Part shown: positions 55,414 through 64,000 of the stretch, in pieces
Position numbering within the stretch: the stretch's first letter is position 1
How the letters are laid out: every line of letters starts with the position of its first letter
From: Candidatus Acididesulfobacter guangdongensis
GTDB lineage: Bacteria; SZUA-79; Acidulodesulfobacterales; Acidulodesulfobacteraceae
Assembly (NCBI GenBank): GCA_004195045.1
Contig: SGBC01000002.1
Span: 248,001 to 312,000, forward strand
Reading direction: 5' to 3'
Length of the DNA: 64,000 nucleotides
Notes under the pieces: model-generated
What the model was told of the DNA's origin: nothing
Database searches by the model: none
What the model saw: the letters and a program-made list of their open reading frames with translations, nothing else
Made by a program: the position numbers and the translations under genes

Positions 55414-57486
55414 ATGATTATATTTGATTATTCCATCCTGTTCGGACTGATAGCCGGTATTATCGCAGTAATTTACAGCGTTATAATAACATTCTGGGCC
55501 TTAAAACATTCCGACGGAACCCCTAAAATGCAGGAAATTGCAGCCGCTATCCAGGAAGGCGCAAAAGCCTTTCTTAATCGGCAGTATAGAACGGTGGCGA
55601 TAGTCGGTTTTATTATTTTTTTGTTAATTTTAATCGGCGGTATCTGGATTCCGCAGTTTGGAATACTAACTGCCGCAGGTTTTGTGTTTGGCGCAGTTCT
55701 TTCCGCCTCAGCAGGGTATTTTGGCATGTATAACGCTGTTAGAGCTAACGTCAGGACTGCCGAGATTGCAAAATACGGAACAAAATCGGCGCTGCAGTTC
55801 GCCTTTAAAACAGGTTCGGTAACGGGGCTTATGGTTCTTGGTCTTGGTGTTCTCGGTATTTCTATTTTTCTTGATTTATCGTTCTATATAACCGGCACGG
55901 TCGGCGGTGCATTAGATTCAATGATAGGGTTTGCATTCGGCTGCAGTCTTATAAGCGTATTTGCAAGGCTTGGCGGCGGGATATATACCAAAGCGGCGGA
56001 TGTAGGAGCCGACCTCGTAGGCAAGATTGAAGAAGGTATTCCTGAAGACGATCCGAGAAATCCGGCAGTTATAGCCGATCAGGTAGGTGATAACGTAGGA
56101 GATTGTGCGGGAATGGCTGCGGATGTTTTTGAAACTTTTGCAGTGACTATAATTGCTTCAATGCTTTTAGCATATTCTATTTTCAGATATTATGATTTTA
56201 ATATTCTCATAAGAACCATGATGTATCCTTTGATGTTAGGCGCTATAGCGGTCATTACATCAATAGCGGGAATTTTTTTCGTAGGGGCGTCGTCTAAAGA
56301 AAAAATAATGAAAGGTCTATATAAAGGAATGTTTGCAACAGGTATAATTTCAGCGGTTTTATATTATTTTTTTACAATGTATTTTATGAAAGGTGTAGGC
56401 GGTTTTCCGACTATAAATTATTATTACGCCGCTCTGGTAGGTTTATTCCTTACAGGGTTTATCATTGTCATAACGGATTATTTTACATCGACGCATTTTG
56501 CTCCGGTTAAGTCTATTTCAAAAGCTTCGACTACCGGTCATGCCACGAATATAATAGCGGGACTGGCAGTAGGACAGATGTCGACGGCTTTGCCTGTTTT
56601 ATTTATTGCAGCTTCTATCATTTTGTCTTATCGATTTGCAGGATTTTACGGTATTGCGATTGCAGCTTCCAGTATGCTTTCTATGGCAGGTATTATTATT
56701 TCCGTAGATTCGTTCGGACCCATAACAGATAATGCCGGAGGAATTGCCGAGATGAGCAATCTTTCAGGTGAAGTAAGAGAAACTACCGATGCGCTGGATG
56801 CTGTCGGTAATACTACGAAAGCCGTCACAAAAGGCTATGCTATAGGTTCTGCCGCACTTGCTGCAATTGTGCTGTTTGCGGAATACGCAAGACTTATTGA
56901 AAAAGGTTCTATTCATTATATTTTTCTGATTTCTCAGCCTTCCGTTCTGGCAGGATTGTTTATAGGCGCTATGTTTCCTTTTTTATTTGCTTCGCTGGCA
57001 ATGAAAGCAGTCGGAAAATCAGCAGGGGAAATAGTAGTTGAGGTAAGGAGACAATTTAAAGAAATACCCGGCATAATGGAAGGGACGGCTAAACCTGATT
57101 ACGGCAAATCCGTTGATATAGTGACAAAATCTGCTCTAAAAGAAATGATATTGCCGGCACTGATACCTATAGCCGGTCCTGTTATTTTCGGTTTAACCCT
57201 TGGACCTCTTGTTCTTGGAGGGATTTTACTCGGTACTATAATTTCTGGTCTTTTCCTTGCTATTTCAATGACCAGCGGAGGCGCTGCATGGGATAACGCA
57301 AAAAAACTTATAGAAAGCGGAGCATACGGCGGCAAGGGCAGTTTTGCGCATCAGGCTGCTATTACCGGAGATACGGTAGGCGATCCTTATAAAGATACAG
57401 CCGGTCCGGCAATTAATCCGATGATAAAGGTCGTCAATATTTTTACAATATTAATAGTTCCCATAGTATTAATTTTATGGAAATAA
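55414..57486 (+). CDS. hppA: Membrane-bound H+-translocating pyrophosphatase (K+-independent)
   Basis: Pumps protons at the expense of PPi. The substrate loop [38 protein letters not shown] is intact (about 195-233), with many hydrophobic helices over 690 residues, ending in the second acidic loop [31 protein letters not shown] carries Lys469 and Thr472, the combination known for K+-independent proton pumps (K+-dependent ones have Ala/Gly). Directly after qmoC, it can recover energy from the PPi made by Sat. Confidence 0.96.
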   Translation: MIIFDYSILFGLIAGIIAVIYSVIITFWALKHSDGTPKMQEIAAAIQEGAKAFLNRQYRTVAIVGFIIFLLILIGGIWIPQFGILTAAGFVFGAVLSASAGYFGMYNAVRANVRTAEIAKYGTKSALQFAFKTGSVTGLMVLGLGVLGISIFLDLSFYITGTVGGALDSMIGFAFGCSLISVFARLGGGIYTKAADVGADLVGKIEEGIPEDDPRNPAVIADQVGDNVGDCAGMAADVFETFAVTIIASMLLAYSIFRYYDFNILIRTMMYPLMLGAIAVITSIAGIFFVGASSKEKIMKGLYKGMFATGIISAVLYYFFTMYFMKGVGGFPTINYYYAALVGLFLTGFIIVITDYFTSTHFAPVKSISKASTTGHATNIIAGLAVGQMSTALPVLFIAASIILSYRFAGFYGIAIAASSMLSMAGIIISVDSFGPITDNAGGIAEMSNLSGEVRETTDALDAVGNTTKAVTKGYAIGSAALAAIVLFAEYARLIEKGSIHYIFLISQPSVLAGLFIGAMFPFLFASLAMKAVGKSAGEIVVEVRRQFKEIPGIMEGTAKPDYGKSVDIVTKSALKEMILPALIPIAGPVIFGLTLGPLVLGGILLGTIISGLFLAISMTSGGAAWDNAKKLIESGAYGGKGSFAHQAAITGDTVGDPYKDTAGPAINPMIKVVNIFTILIVPIVLILWK

Positions 57487-57492
57487 TTCTTT

Positions 57493-57515
57493 TTAAAGGT
57501 GTCTGTCCCCTTTAA
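57493..57515 (+). terminator. Hairpin with REP-like GGTGTCTGTCCCC after hppA
   Basis: TTAAAGG/CCTTTAA 7-bp stem, 9-base loop, 7 bp after the hppA stop and 11 bp before the convergent porin stop. Followed by TTCTAATTTTCT. A bidirectional terminator is plausible; the core motif repeats at about 59133-59147. Confidence 0.5.
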
Positions 57516-57525
57516 TTCTAATTTT

Positions 57526-59112
57526 CTAAAATGTTCTGACGAGCATAAGATTGACAGTGTTCTGCGTACTGTTTCCGTCACCGTAAATTTTGTGATTTGC
57601 CAGCTGATTTTCAAATTCAAGTCTGAACTGCGTATTTTTAAAAAAACTGCAAGAAGGTCTAAAACCGAAAGTCAGTGTTGAATCAAAATAATTGAATGCC
57701 TCGCCGGGAATGCTGGTTTCTTCCCACATTCCCTGCGGGTCCCACACCCTGACTTCCCTTATGGTTTGTGAAAATCTGCCTATATTATTTAATAAGTTAT
57801 AATGGTGAATATAAAATGCTAATCCTGAAAAACGCGATTTGTCGTACGTTGCATCCGATGTTGAGATTAAATAATCGGGATATACCGAAGACGATGTTTC
57901 CCCCAAATAATTAAATTTGTCAATATTAATGCCGCTATTTTTGACAATTGATTTATTAATTCCTCCGTTCAATCCAGTTTCGTAATCAATCACAAAAGTC
58001 CAGAAATGAAACGGTTTATATTTGGCGTCCATAAAATTATAGAAAAATTTATTTAAATTATCCCGTATTAAGTTATTATCATATATTACAAAATTCTCCG
58101 CTCCGTAAACTATTCCTTCGTGAAATTTTAAATTTTTAAACGGTTTATAGGAAGCGATAAACTCAAATGTCGGATATCTGTCTATCGGCACCATAGCATT
58201 GTCGGTCATAGCTGTTCCGAAGACCATTTTTAGTTTTCTGGGGATAAAAGGATAGCTTAGAAAAATTCCGGTCAGCTCCCCGGGTTCTATGGCAGTGATG
58301 GGTGAATACGTATTTTCCCATAATCTCGATAAATTATAAGATTCAAAACCTATGAGATAATTTTTTTCGCCTATATCTATCTTTAAACCGTTTCCAATCG
58401 GTAAACCCAGAGATATAAATAAATTCCTGAAACCGTAAAGCGGTCTATTATAAATAGGTTCTGTATAATAGGAATAATTGCCGGTATAAGGTCCTACGTC
58501 CTGTATATTTTCTCCTGTATCAAGTGTTGCCTTAAAACCAAGACCGAAAGCATGCCTGCCGTCTGAAAACGCATTTTTGGAAATGGTCAGGTCTAATTCG
58601 TTAATAGTAAAACCGTTAACTTTATAATCGTCAATATAATTTCCGTTGTAATTACCTTGAGGATACTCTGCATTTGCAACAGGGTCTGCGAAATTATAGG
58701 TATATGAAGCGGCAAATGTGCCGAGAAGTCTAATCTGTGATAAAAAAGAGCTGTTTTTAAATTCAATATTATCTGTCTTCATGTTAATGTTAGAATTTCT
58801 GATATTAAAGGATTGCGTGTGATGATTGTGCGTTCCGCAGCTGATACAAGTCTTTCTGCCGATGTTATAGTTTATATCTGATGTGTCTAAAAGCTGCTCA
58901 TTTAAGCCGATAATGGTGGTGTCAGTCTTCCTGTTAATGTTAATATCAGAGCTTCCGATGATATTATTGCTGCCTGCGACTGCCGATATTTTGCTTAAGG
59001 CATTTGAATTTTCAACAAAGATGCACGCCGTTATAAGTTGAATACAGACAGCAAAATTTAAAACCTTTAGTATAAAAATTAATTTTTTCATAATTAACAT
59101 TAACAAACCCAT
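57526..59112 (-). CDS. Outer-membrane beta-barrel porin (BBP2/OmpL-like)
   Basis: Predicted outer-membrane channel. N-terminal signal peptide from an internal Met at 59091 (MKKLIFILKVLNFAVCIQL...), so that may be the true start rather than the ATG at 59112. After an Asn/Ile/Ser/Asp-rich segment the body alternates short amphipathic strands with aromatic girdles (SYTYNFADPVA, LFISLGLPIGNGLKIDIGEKN, LKMVFGTAMTDNAM) and closes with LMLVRTF, the C-terminal Phe of barrels. CISCGTHNHH near residue 90 is a possible heme- or metal-binding motif. Convergent with hppA. Confidence 0.8.
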   Translation of the reverse strand: MGLLMLIMKKLIFILKVLNFAVCIQLITACIFVENSNALSKISAVAGSNNIIGSSDININRKTDTTIIGLNEQLLDTSDINYNIGRKTCISCGTHNHHTQSFNIRNSNINMKTDNIEFKNSSFLSQIRLLGTFAASYTYNFADPVANAEYPQGNYNGNYIDDYKVNGFTINELDLTISKNAFSDGRHAFGLGFKATLDTGENIQDVGPYTGNYSYYTEPIYNRPLYGFRNLFISLGLPIGNGLKIDIGEKNYLIGFESYNLSRLWENTYSPITAIEPGELTGIFLSYPFIPRKLKMVFGTAMTDNAMVPIDRYPTFEFIASYKPFKNLKFHEGIVYGAENFVIYDNNLIRDNLNKFFYNFMDAKYKPFHFWTFVIDYETGLNGGINKSIVKNSGINIDKFNYLGETSSSVYPDYLISTSDATYDKSRFSGLAFYIHHYNLLNNIGRFSQTIREVRVWDPQGMWEETSIPGEAFNYFDSTLTFGFRPSCSFFKNTQFRLEFENQLANHKIYGDGNSTQNTVNLMLVRTF

Positions 59113-59236
59113 TTAATACAATAATAATTAAATGGTGTCTGTCCCCTTTAATCCTTTAATTCCCTTTAATTCATTAGTATAAAAATTAATTTTTTCATAA
59201 TTAACATTAGCAAACCCATTTAATACAATAATAATA
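59067..59236. repeat. 63-bp direct repeat around the porin start
   Basis: 59067-59129 and 59174-59236 are identical except for one base. They include the first codons of the porin gene and its upstream region. The 44 bp between holds the GGTGTCTGTCCCC motif and two CCTTTAATTC-type repeats. Confidence 0.9.
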
Positions 59237-59263
59237 AATTAAATAGTATCCGTACTCAATTTT

Positions 59264-59527
59264 CTAATGAATTCTGGAAAATCCGATAATAACAAGAACA
59301 ATCATAATTACTATATAAATTCGTAAAAACCAGAAGGCAAATTTGACCCAGCCTTTTATTTCAGCTCTTTTAAGAGGGATTTTGTTATAATCAATCAGTC
59401 CTTCTTCCTGTACGAAATTATCCCAGTCGTCTTCTAAATTGGTTCCGTTTTGTGATTCAGTGTTGTTCAGTTTTTTTATCATTTTGTCTTCACGGCTTTT
59501 TTTTATTTTTTTATTGTCTGACGTCAT
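59264..59527 (-). CDS. Small single-pass membrane protein of unknown function
   Basis: 87 residues: a charged, hydrophilic N-terminus (KKIKKSREDK), an acidic middle (LEDDWDNFVQEEG) and one C-terminal transmembrane segment (FAFWFLRIYIVIMIVLVIIGF). GGAG Shine-Dalgarno supports translation. No family recognised. Same strand as and downstream of the Nramp-like gene, upstream of the porin. Confidence 0.6.
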   Translation of the reverse strand: MTSDNKKIKKSREDKMIKKLNNTESQNGTNLEDDWDNFVQEEGLIDYNKIPLKRAEIKGWVKFAFWFLRIYIVIMIVLVIIGFSRIH

Positions 59528-59580
59528 TTTAAGTTTCTCCGTATATTATTTATATTTATTTTAACGTATACTTTATTTAG

Positions 59581-59608
59581 TTATTAGTTATTAGTTATTA
59601 GTTATTAG
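59581..59608. repeat. Heptamer tandem repeat (TTATTAG)x4
   Basis: Four exact copies upstream of the small membrane protein gene; similar TTATTAG units adjoin the heptamer array at 4926-4974. Confidence 0.8.
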
Positions 59609-59718
59609 TTATTTTAATATTTAATCTTTATATTTAATATTTACTTAATATTTATTTGATTAAACATCATTTGTTTGCTGTTCTTTTTGTTATTTCTGCT
59701 ATTAATATTAATTATTTG

Positions 59719-61089
59719 TTATCCGAAAATATGCGGAAATACCACAGTTATTCCGTATAATCCGTTCATTATTATTAAAAATCCGACTATTATAAAAGCC
59801 GAAATGTTTTGCCATTTTTTATTTGTATGTTCTCCCATAATTTCTTTATCGTTCAGCAGCAGGAGTAAGAACAGCATAGCAGCCGGCATAAATATAGAAG
59901 CCACAACCTGAACGGTTAAGTTTAAAAAACCTAACGGAATATTCGGTATTAAAACAACGCCGCCGGCAATCAAAACGCTTATTAACCCTGGCAAATAAAA
60001 ATACCATCCCTGAAGCGGAGGAAGATTTATACTTTTAGGCCAGCCCAGCGCTTCTCCGGCAGCCCACGAAGTGCTTGCAGATATTGCAATTGTCGCAATT
60101 AAACCTGCTTCTATTAATCCTAGCGCAAATAATTTCATCGGAATAATTCCCATTTTTATGGAAATTATACGTAATATCTGGTCAATACTCATATTAGAAC
60201 TGCCCTGAACTCCATGTACTACGGAACCGGTTATGATAACTATTGCAATGGCTACTACAACCATAAAAAAGGAACCTATAAATGTATCAATCTGCCCGTC
60301 TCTTATATCTTTTACGGTTAGTCCTTTGTCTACAACTGAAGACTGCTGAAAAAACAGCATCCATGGTGCTATAGTAGTACCCAAATTTGCAAGGACTACG
60401 TAAATAAACAATGAGCTGACACCGCCGCTTATATGCCATGTTTTAAAACTATCGGCAACCGCATTCCAGTGAAGATGAGGCACAAAAAATACTAACGGAA
60501 CAAAAATCAAATTTAATGCGGCAATACTAAGACTAATCCATTCCCATGTATAATATCTCAAAAACAGCTGAATTGAAAAAACTACAATTAAAGCAATAAT
60601 AGAAGAAACAACCGGAGAAACCCCAAAAAATTGCATTCCTAAAGTTATTCCGATAAACTCAGTGATTAAAGTTAAAACATTTGCAATAACCAAGTCGGCT
60701 AACGAAAACGCGCCCCAAAATTTTCCGTATCTTTTCCATATCATTTCGGCATGGCCCCTGTGAGTAACTGACCCCAGCCTGACGGTCATTTCCTGAACTA
60801 TATATGCAACCGGAAGCATTAAGACCATAAAAGGAATAAAAAATCCGAGACCGAAAATCGACCCTGTCTGAGCGTAGGTAATTACACCGCCGGCGTCATT
60901 GTCCGCTATCATTACAAGAATGCCGGGACCGATAAGAGAAAGAAGCAGACAAAGTCTTGAGAAATATCCGTATTTTTGTCTCATGATATGAATCTTTAAT
61001 CTATCAACCGCCCTTAATTTAATATCTATTGGAAGTTCGTCTAATTTATCTTTAATATCTTTCTGATCTTTCACAGTGAAATCCTCCAT
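59719..61089 (-). CDS. Nramp-family (SLC11-like) transporter with non-canonical metal site
   Basis: Inner-membrane carrier of about 11-12 helices, 456 residues, COG1914-like. Helix 1 reads GPGILVMIADNDAGGVITYAQTG: the family DPGN is replaced by DNDAGG. Helix 6 reads TTIAPWMLFFQQSSVVDKG, lacking the Met-Pro-His of MntH. Such changes are found in Nramp-related groups with other or unknown substrates (for example Mg2+-type members), so Mn2+/Fe2+ transport should not be assumed. Long hydrophilic N-terminus with KDIKDKLDELPIDIKLRAVDR. Start supported by conservation of the fold only. Confidence 0.8.
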   Translation of the reverse strand: MEDFTVKDQKDIKDKLDELPIDIKLRAVDRLKIHIMRQKYGYFSRLCLLLSLIGPGILVMIADNDAGGVITYAQTGSIFGLGFFIPFMVLMLPVAYIVQEMTVRLGSVTHRGHAEMIWKRYGKFWGAFSLADLVIANVLTLITEFIGITLGMQFFGVSPVVSSIIALIVVFSIQLFLRYYTWEWISLSIAALNLIFVPLVFFVPHLHWNAVADSFKTWHISGGVSSLFIYVVLANLGTTIAPWMLFFQQSSVVDKGLTVKDIRDGQIDTFIGSFFMVVVAIAIVIITGSVVHGVQGSSNMSIDQILRIISIKMGIIPMKLFALGLIEAGLIATIAISASTSWAAGEALGWPKSINLPPLQGWYFYLPGLISVLIAGGVVLIPNIPLGFLNLTVQVVASIFMPAAMLFLLLLLNDKEIMGEHTNKKWQNISAFIIVGFLIIMNGLYGITVVFPHIFG

Positions 61090-61810
61090 AATTTGTAATT
61101 ATAAATTAGCATATAGATGATAATGCAGATGTTAATGCGCATAGACGAATAAATAGATGTATCAAAGTATAAAAGTATGAGCTGCTATTTAATGTTTACT
61201 GTCTGAACGCTTATATTTCTGCAGTTTATTAGTTTATTAACTTTTACTAAATTTTAATTATTAAAATTATTAAAACAGGTCATTAAAGCAGGTTATTAAA
61301 ATAAATTATAAAGGCAAAATAGGAAAGCAGTAAATGACGAGTAAATTAATACCGAAGATTTACTTTTTTTAAACACATAAAAATATAAGAAATAAAATAA
61401 TAAGGAAATAAAGATATAGATAAGTTAGACATATTATAATATAAATAAGTCGGATATATCAGACAGATATAAAATAGATATTATAAAAAAACCGGATGCA
61501 TATCTATCAGACCGGTTCAATTTATTTAATTAATTCGTCAAGTTATTTCGTTGAATTAACTGAAGATATTTCTACCTTTATCTACGTCTATTATCTACGT
61601 CTATGTCTTTTTTTTACTTCTATCTTTTCTTTATATAGTTATAGATGTGTATCTATAACTGCCATGTGTCATAATGCTTTATTGATAAAAAAAGCAAACA
61701 AGCGGTAAAATTTATCTGTTAATTTCTAACATCGGCATCTGTATCTGCAATATAGAGCATATAGCAAATACAATAAACGCCGTTAAAAATCAATTAAGAT
61801 AAATTAAGTT

Positions 61811-61927
61811 ATGGAAAATCTGAGGAAAATAACTGAATTGATTATTAATTTGTATTTAGTTTATTATTTGTATTTGCTTATATGCGCTGCCTTAGTTTTA
61901 ATTTTAATAATTATTTTAAAACAATGA
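61811..61927 (+). CDS. Candidate 38-residue hydrophobic peptide
   Basis: ENLRKITELIINLYLVYYLYLL followed by a Leu/Ile-rich end: a single membrane-spanning peptide by composition. No strong Shine-Dalgarno. Antisense to the 31-codon frame at 61864-61959. Confidence 0.25.
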   Translation: MENLRKITELIINLYLVYYLYLLICAALVLILIIILKQ

Positions 61928-61959
61928 CCGCCGCTACTGCCACCAGGTTCACTTTGCAT
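61864..61959 (-). CDS. Candidate 31-residue Gly/Ser-rich small protein
   Basis: MQSEPGGSSGGHCFK then a Lys/Ile-rich C-terminus. ACGGAGGC Shine-Dalgarno four bases before the ATG and a TATAAT at about 62013-62018 (complement) upstream support expression; tandem stop codons end it. GC content of the Gly/Ser part is higher than its surroundings. No family recognised. Confidence 0.35.
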   Translation of the reverse strand: MQSEPGGSSGGHCFKIIIKIKTKAAHISKYK

Positions 61960-62318
61960 AAAGCCTCCGTAATAAAAAATAATTAAATTAGTTTTTATAT
62001 TATATGCGATTATCCTAAGTTAAATTAAGTTAATTATACTTAATAACTATTAATAATAATTTATAATATAAAAAAATATGCGCTATATGCGCTGCATAAA
62101 AAAACGCTAATAAAAAAATGCTATTAATATAACTACATTAATATATGTACATGCTATATCTCTATTTTTTTAAATTATCCTATTATTAAAAATTTATGTC
62201 AAGCAAAAATTTTATAAATTTTTATAGCAATAAAATAGCAATAGAATAGTACTAAAATAATAAAATAAAATAAAAAGTTGCTATTGATATTTATTCAAAC
62301 ATATACTATTATTATTCA

Positions 62319-62368
62319 TAAAATAAAATAAAATAAAATAAAATAAAATAAAATAAAATAAAATAAAA
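62319..62368. repeat. Pentamer tandem repeat (TAAAA)x10
   Basis: Ten exact copies ending 19 bp before the antiporter start, in its presumed promoter/leader. Slippage here could alter expression. Confidence 0.93.
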
Positions 62369-62387
62369 TAATAATGTCAATTTCACT

Positions 62388-63641
62388 ATGAGTCCGTCAA
62401 TAGCTATAGGAATTATCGGAATAGTTATCCTTCTCGGTTTTGCAGGGGAAATGTTTTTCTCTTTTACTAAAGTTCCGTCCATTTTATTTTTAATGCTGGC
62501 AGGTCTTATTTTAGGTCCTATTTACCATATTTTTAATCAGCAGCTTTTTATAGATTTTGCGCCGTATTTAAGCACTTTGGTTCTTATTCTCATAATGTTT
62601 TCCGGCGGACTTGAGCTTAATTTTATTACTGTTTTTAAAAGTTCTATATATTCAATGATTCTAATTCTAATCGGTCTGTTCCTTTCAATAGTGCTTGTAG
62701 GCAGTTTTTTTTACATTATGGGAGGCGGAGACGTGATGCAGTCGTTGATGTTAGGCACTATTGTCTCATGCTCCAGCTCTACCGTTATAATGCCTCTTCT
62801 GTCTAATATAAACGCAAGCGCTAAAAATAAAACGGTGATAGCAATTGAATCTACGTTTAATGACGCATTTGCAATAATAATCTTAATAGTTTTGATAAAT
62901 TTCGCAAAAAATTCATCGGCAGCCGTTAACTATTTGTCCACGGCGGGAAATCTTCTTTATTCTTTCGGAATTTCATCAGTCATAGCAATTGCATTTGGAA
63001 TTATATGGTTTATTTTATTAAAATATATTTCAAAAACAAAATATGCTTATTCCATCACATTCGGAGGCATGCTTATACTCTATCTGATAATCCATTTTGT
63101 TAAAGGCAACGGAGCAATAGCTATATTAGTTTTCGGAATAGTAATGGGAAATGAAGAACTGCTGACTAAATTGAAAATTAATTTTTACAAAATGAGTTTA
63201 AAAGATTCTTCCATAAAACAGTTTAATTATGAGTTCTCGTTTTTAATAAGGACGCTTTTTTTCGTATTTTTGGGCGTTGTAGTAGAATTATCGCACATAG
63301 GCTGGGAATTTGCCGATAGACTTTTTATTATTATAATCATGATAGTGCTGGGCAGGTACATAAGCGCTTCTTTAACATTTTACTTAGAAAATTTAAAAAA
63401 GAAGAAAGAAGATGTGCTTCCGAAAAGAGAAAAATACTTTTTATGGTCAATGATCGGGCGTGCCCTTGCTACGGCAATAATGGCTTATATGCCTCTAAAT
63501 GCCGGAATCGCAGGAACTCAAGATTTTCCAGAGTATGCTTTTTTGGTCATTATAATTACGAATATACTCCTGACGGGCGGAGTTTATACTTATAGCAGAT
63601 ACGTAAAAAATGAAAATAAAATGGCAGGAATAGACGCATAA
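62388..63641 (+). CDS. Cation:proton antiporter (Na_H_Exchanger family)
   Basis: Inner-membrane antiporter of about 12 helices, 417 residues. VPSILFLMLAGLILGP and FSGGLELNF are family motifs, and IAIESTFNDAF places Asn158-Asp159 at the ion site, the ND form associated with electroneutral exchange. No C-terminal RCK/TrkA domain, so it is not a full KefB/KefC. Likely role: Na+ or K+/H+ exchange for pH or ion balance. Confidence 0.88.
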   Translation: MSPSIAIGIIGIVILLGFAGEMFFSFTKVPSILFLMLAGLILGPIYHIFNQQLFIDFAPYLSTLVLILIMFSGGLELNFITVFKSSIYSMILILIGLFLSIVLVGSFFYIMGGGDVMQSLMLGTIVSCSSSTVIMPLLSNINASAKNKTVIAIESTFNDAFAIIILIVLINFAKNSSAAVNYLSTAGNLLYSFGISSVIAIAFGIIWFILLKYISKTKYAYSITFGGMLILYLIIHFVKGNGAIAILVFGIVMGNEELLTKLKINFYKMSLKDSSIKQFNYEFSFLIRTLFFVFLGVVVELSHIGWEFADRLFIIIIMIVLGRYISASLTFYLENLKKKKEDVLPKREKYFLWSMIGRALATAIMAYMPLNAGIAGTQDFPEYAFLVIIITNILLTGGVYTYSRYVKNENKMAGIDA

Positions 63642-63827
63642 CGGAAAATTAAGAAAATTCGGGAAATTAGGGGGTGCTATTTGAAAATTAAGGATAGCCG
63701 CCATTTTAATATGTATATCGTCAATATCTAAAATGATTAATAATAAATTGAATAAATCGGTAAAATAGTGTCTGCTCCCAATCAATCTTTATAAATAATT
63801 AAAACTGTTCCTGATTGTGCGAGCTGT
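63642..63827. other. Gap with TGTCTGCTCCC motif
   Basis: Convergent gap between the antiporter and tadA. GTGTCTGCTCCC near 63769-63780 resembles the REP-like motif seen after hppA and near the porin. No gene. Confidence 0.4.
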
Positions 63828-64000
63828 TAATTGCGGTTTTCCTTATTTCTTTTTGCTTGAAAAAATTTTTTCAATAAAGCAGATGATTCTTCCTTCAAAA
63901 TACCGCTAATAATTTCAGGATTATGATTTAATCTTTTGTCGGACAAAGTGTTGTATAAAGAATTGACTGCTCCGGTTTTAGGGTCGTCGGCAGCATAAAT
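63828..64000 (-). CDS. tadA: tRNA-specific adenosine deaminase, C-terminal part
   Basis: Only the last 56 codons are in the window. AADDPKTGAVNSLYNTLSD, RLNHNPEIISGILKEESSALL and KKFFQAKRNK match the C-terminal half of TadA (the GAVGSLYN-type loop and LNH-P-V motif). TadA deaminates A34 of tRNA-Arg(ACG), which is encoded at 27564-27640. The catalytic HAE and PCxxC motifs lie beyond the edge. Confidence 0.88.

Larger units (their letters stand above)
61090..62387. other. 1.3-kb AT-rich gap with micro-ORFs and a pentamer array
   Basis: The largest gap in the window. No ordinary gene. Contains the overlapping micro-ORFs at 61811-61959 and the (TAAAA)x10 array near its right end. A 70-codon frame at 61496 has no good start signal and looks random. 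Confidence 0.5.

Noticed and set aside
61496-61708. 70-codon plus-strand frame
   Set aside because: No ribosome site, composition of random AT-rich sequence and no recognisable motif.

Overview
The window is AT-rich DNA from a Gram-negative bacterium with dissimilatory sulfur metabolism. The Gram-negative call rests on a heptosyltransferase/heptose-kinase cluster for LPS core, a beta-barrel porin ending in Phe, and an RpoZ-SpoT-Gmk block. The sulfur call rests on an uninterrupted sat-aprB-aprA-qmoA-qmoB-qmoC-hppA cluster. Gene order plus very AT-rich, low-complexity-laden proteins suggest an uncultured deltaproteobacterial/Desulfobacterota-type sulfate reducer; an acid-mine lineage such as Sva0485 / Acidulodesulfobacterales is one possibility. 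That placement is inference. No rRNA is present, and the direction of the sulfur pathway cannot be read from this window because no dsrAB is included.

Layout: 1-9 kb holds glmS (5' end cut by the window edge), a UvrD/PcrA helicase and the three gatCAB genes, with gatA inverted and a short mobile repeat on each side of it. 9.3-12.1 kb: mtnA and ilvE. 12.3-21.3 kb: an envelope-glycan cluster (GT2, polysaccharide deacetylase, two GT9 heptosyltransferase-type enzymes, a FemAB/CelD-like acyltransferase, GT2-like, GT4, RfaE1-type heptose kinase). 21.5-25.6 kb: remA-gmk-rpoZ-spoT, with rpmB convergent. 26.2-31.5 kb: an unusual tandem winged-helix/zinc-ribbon regulator, tRNA-Arg(ACG), a sulfotransferase-like protein, panB and a radical SAM protein with non-standard cysteine spacing. 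32.2-33.7 kb: an Mrp/ApbC ATPase with a Cys/His-rich N-terminal repeat, then trxA and a strong terminator. 33.9-41.9 kb (minus strand): two CNNM/CBS proteins, thiL, lon, hsp20, galU. 42.6-44.0 kb: a TlpA/ResA-like thioredoxin, tRNA-Ser(CGA), soluble pyrophosphatase. 44.8-57.5 kb: the APS-reduction/Qmo/membrane-pyrophosphatase cluster. 57.5-64 kb: porin, small membrane protein, Nramp-like carrier, a 1.3 kb gap with overlapping micro-ORFs, a cation:proton antiporter and the C-terminus of tadA.

In the sulfur cluster Sat makes APS and PPi, AprBA exchanges electrons with APS/sulfite, QmoABC links AprBA to the quinone pool, and HppA conserves the energy of PPi as a proton gradient. The HppA sequence has the Lys/Thr signature of K+-independent proton pumps. 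A soluble family I pyrophosphatase lies just upstream on the other strand.

The two strongest unexplained features are these. (i) Many otherwise ordinary enzymes carry in-frame Asn/Ser/Asp/Ala-rich low-complexity inserts; the extreme case is QmoB, which carries about 400 extra residues including a 120-bp unit repeated nearly identically. (ii) There are two families of short non-autonomous inverted-repeat elements. Family A is 150 bp and TA-flanked. Family B has 19-bp terminal repeats and perfect 5-bp target duplications in all three copies. No complete transposase gene is in the window.
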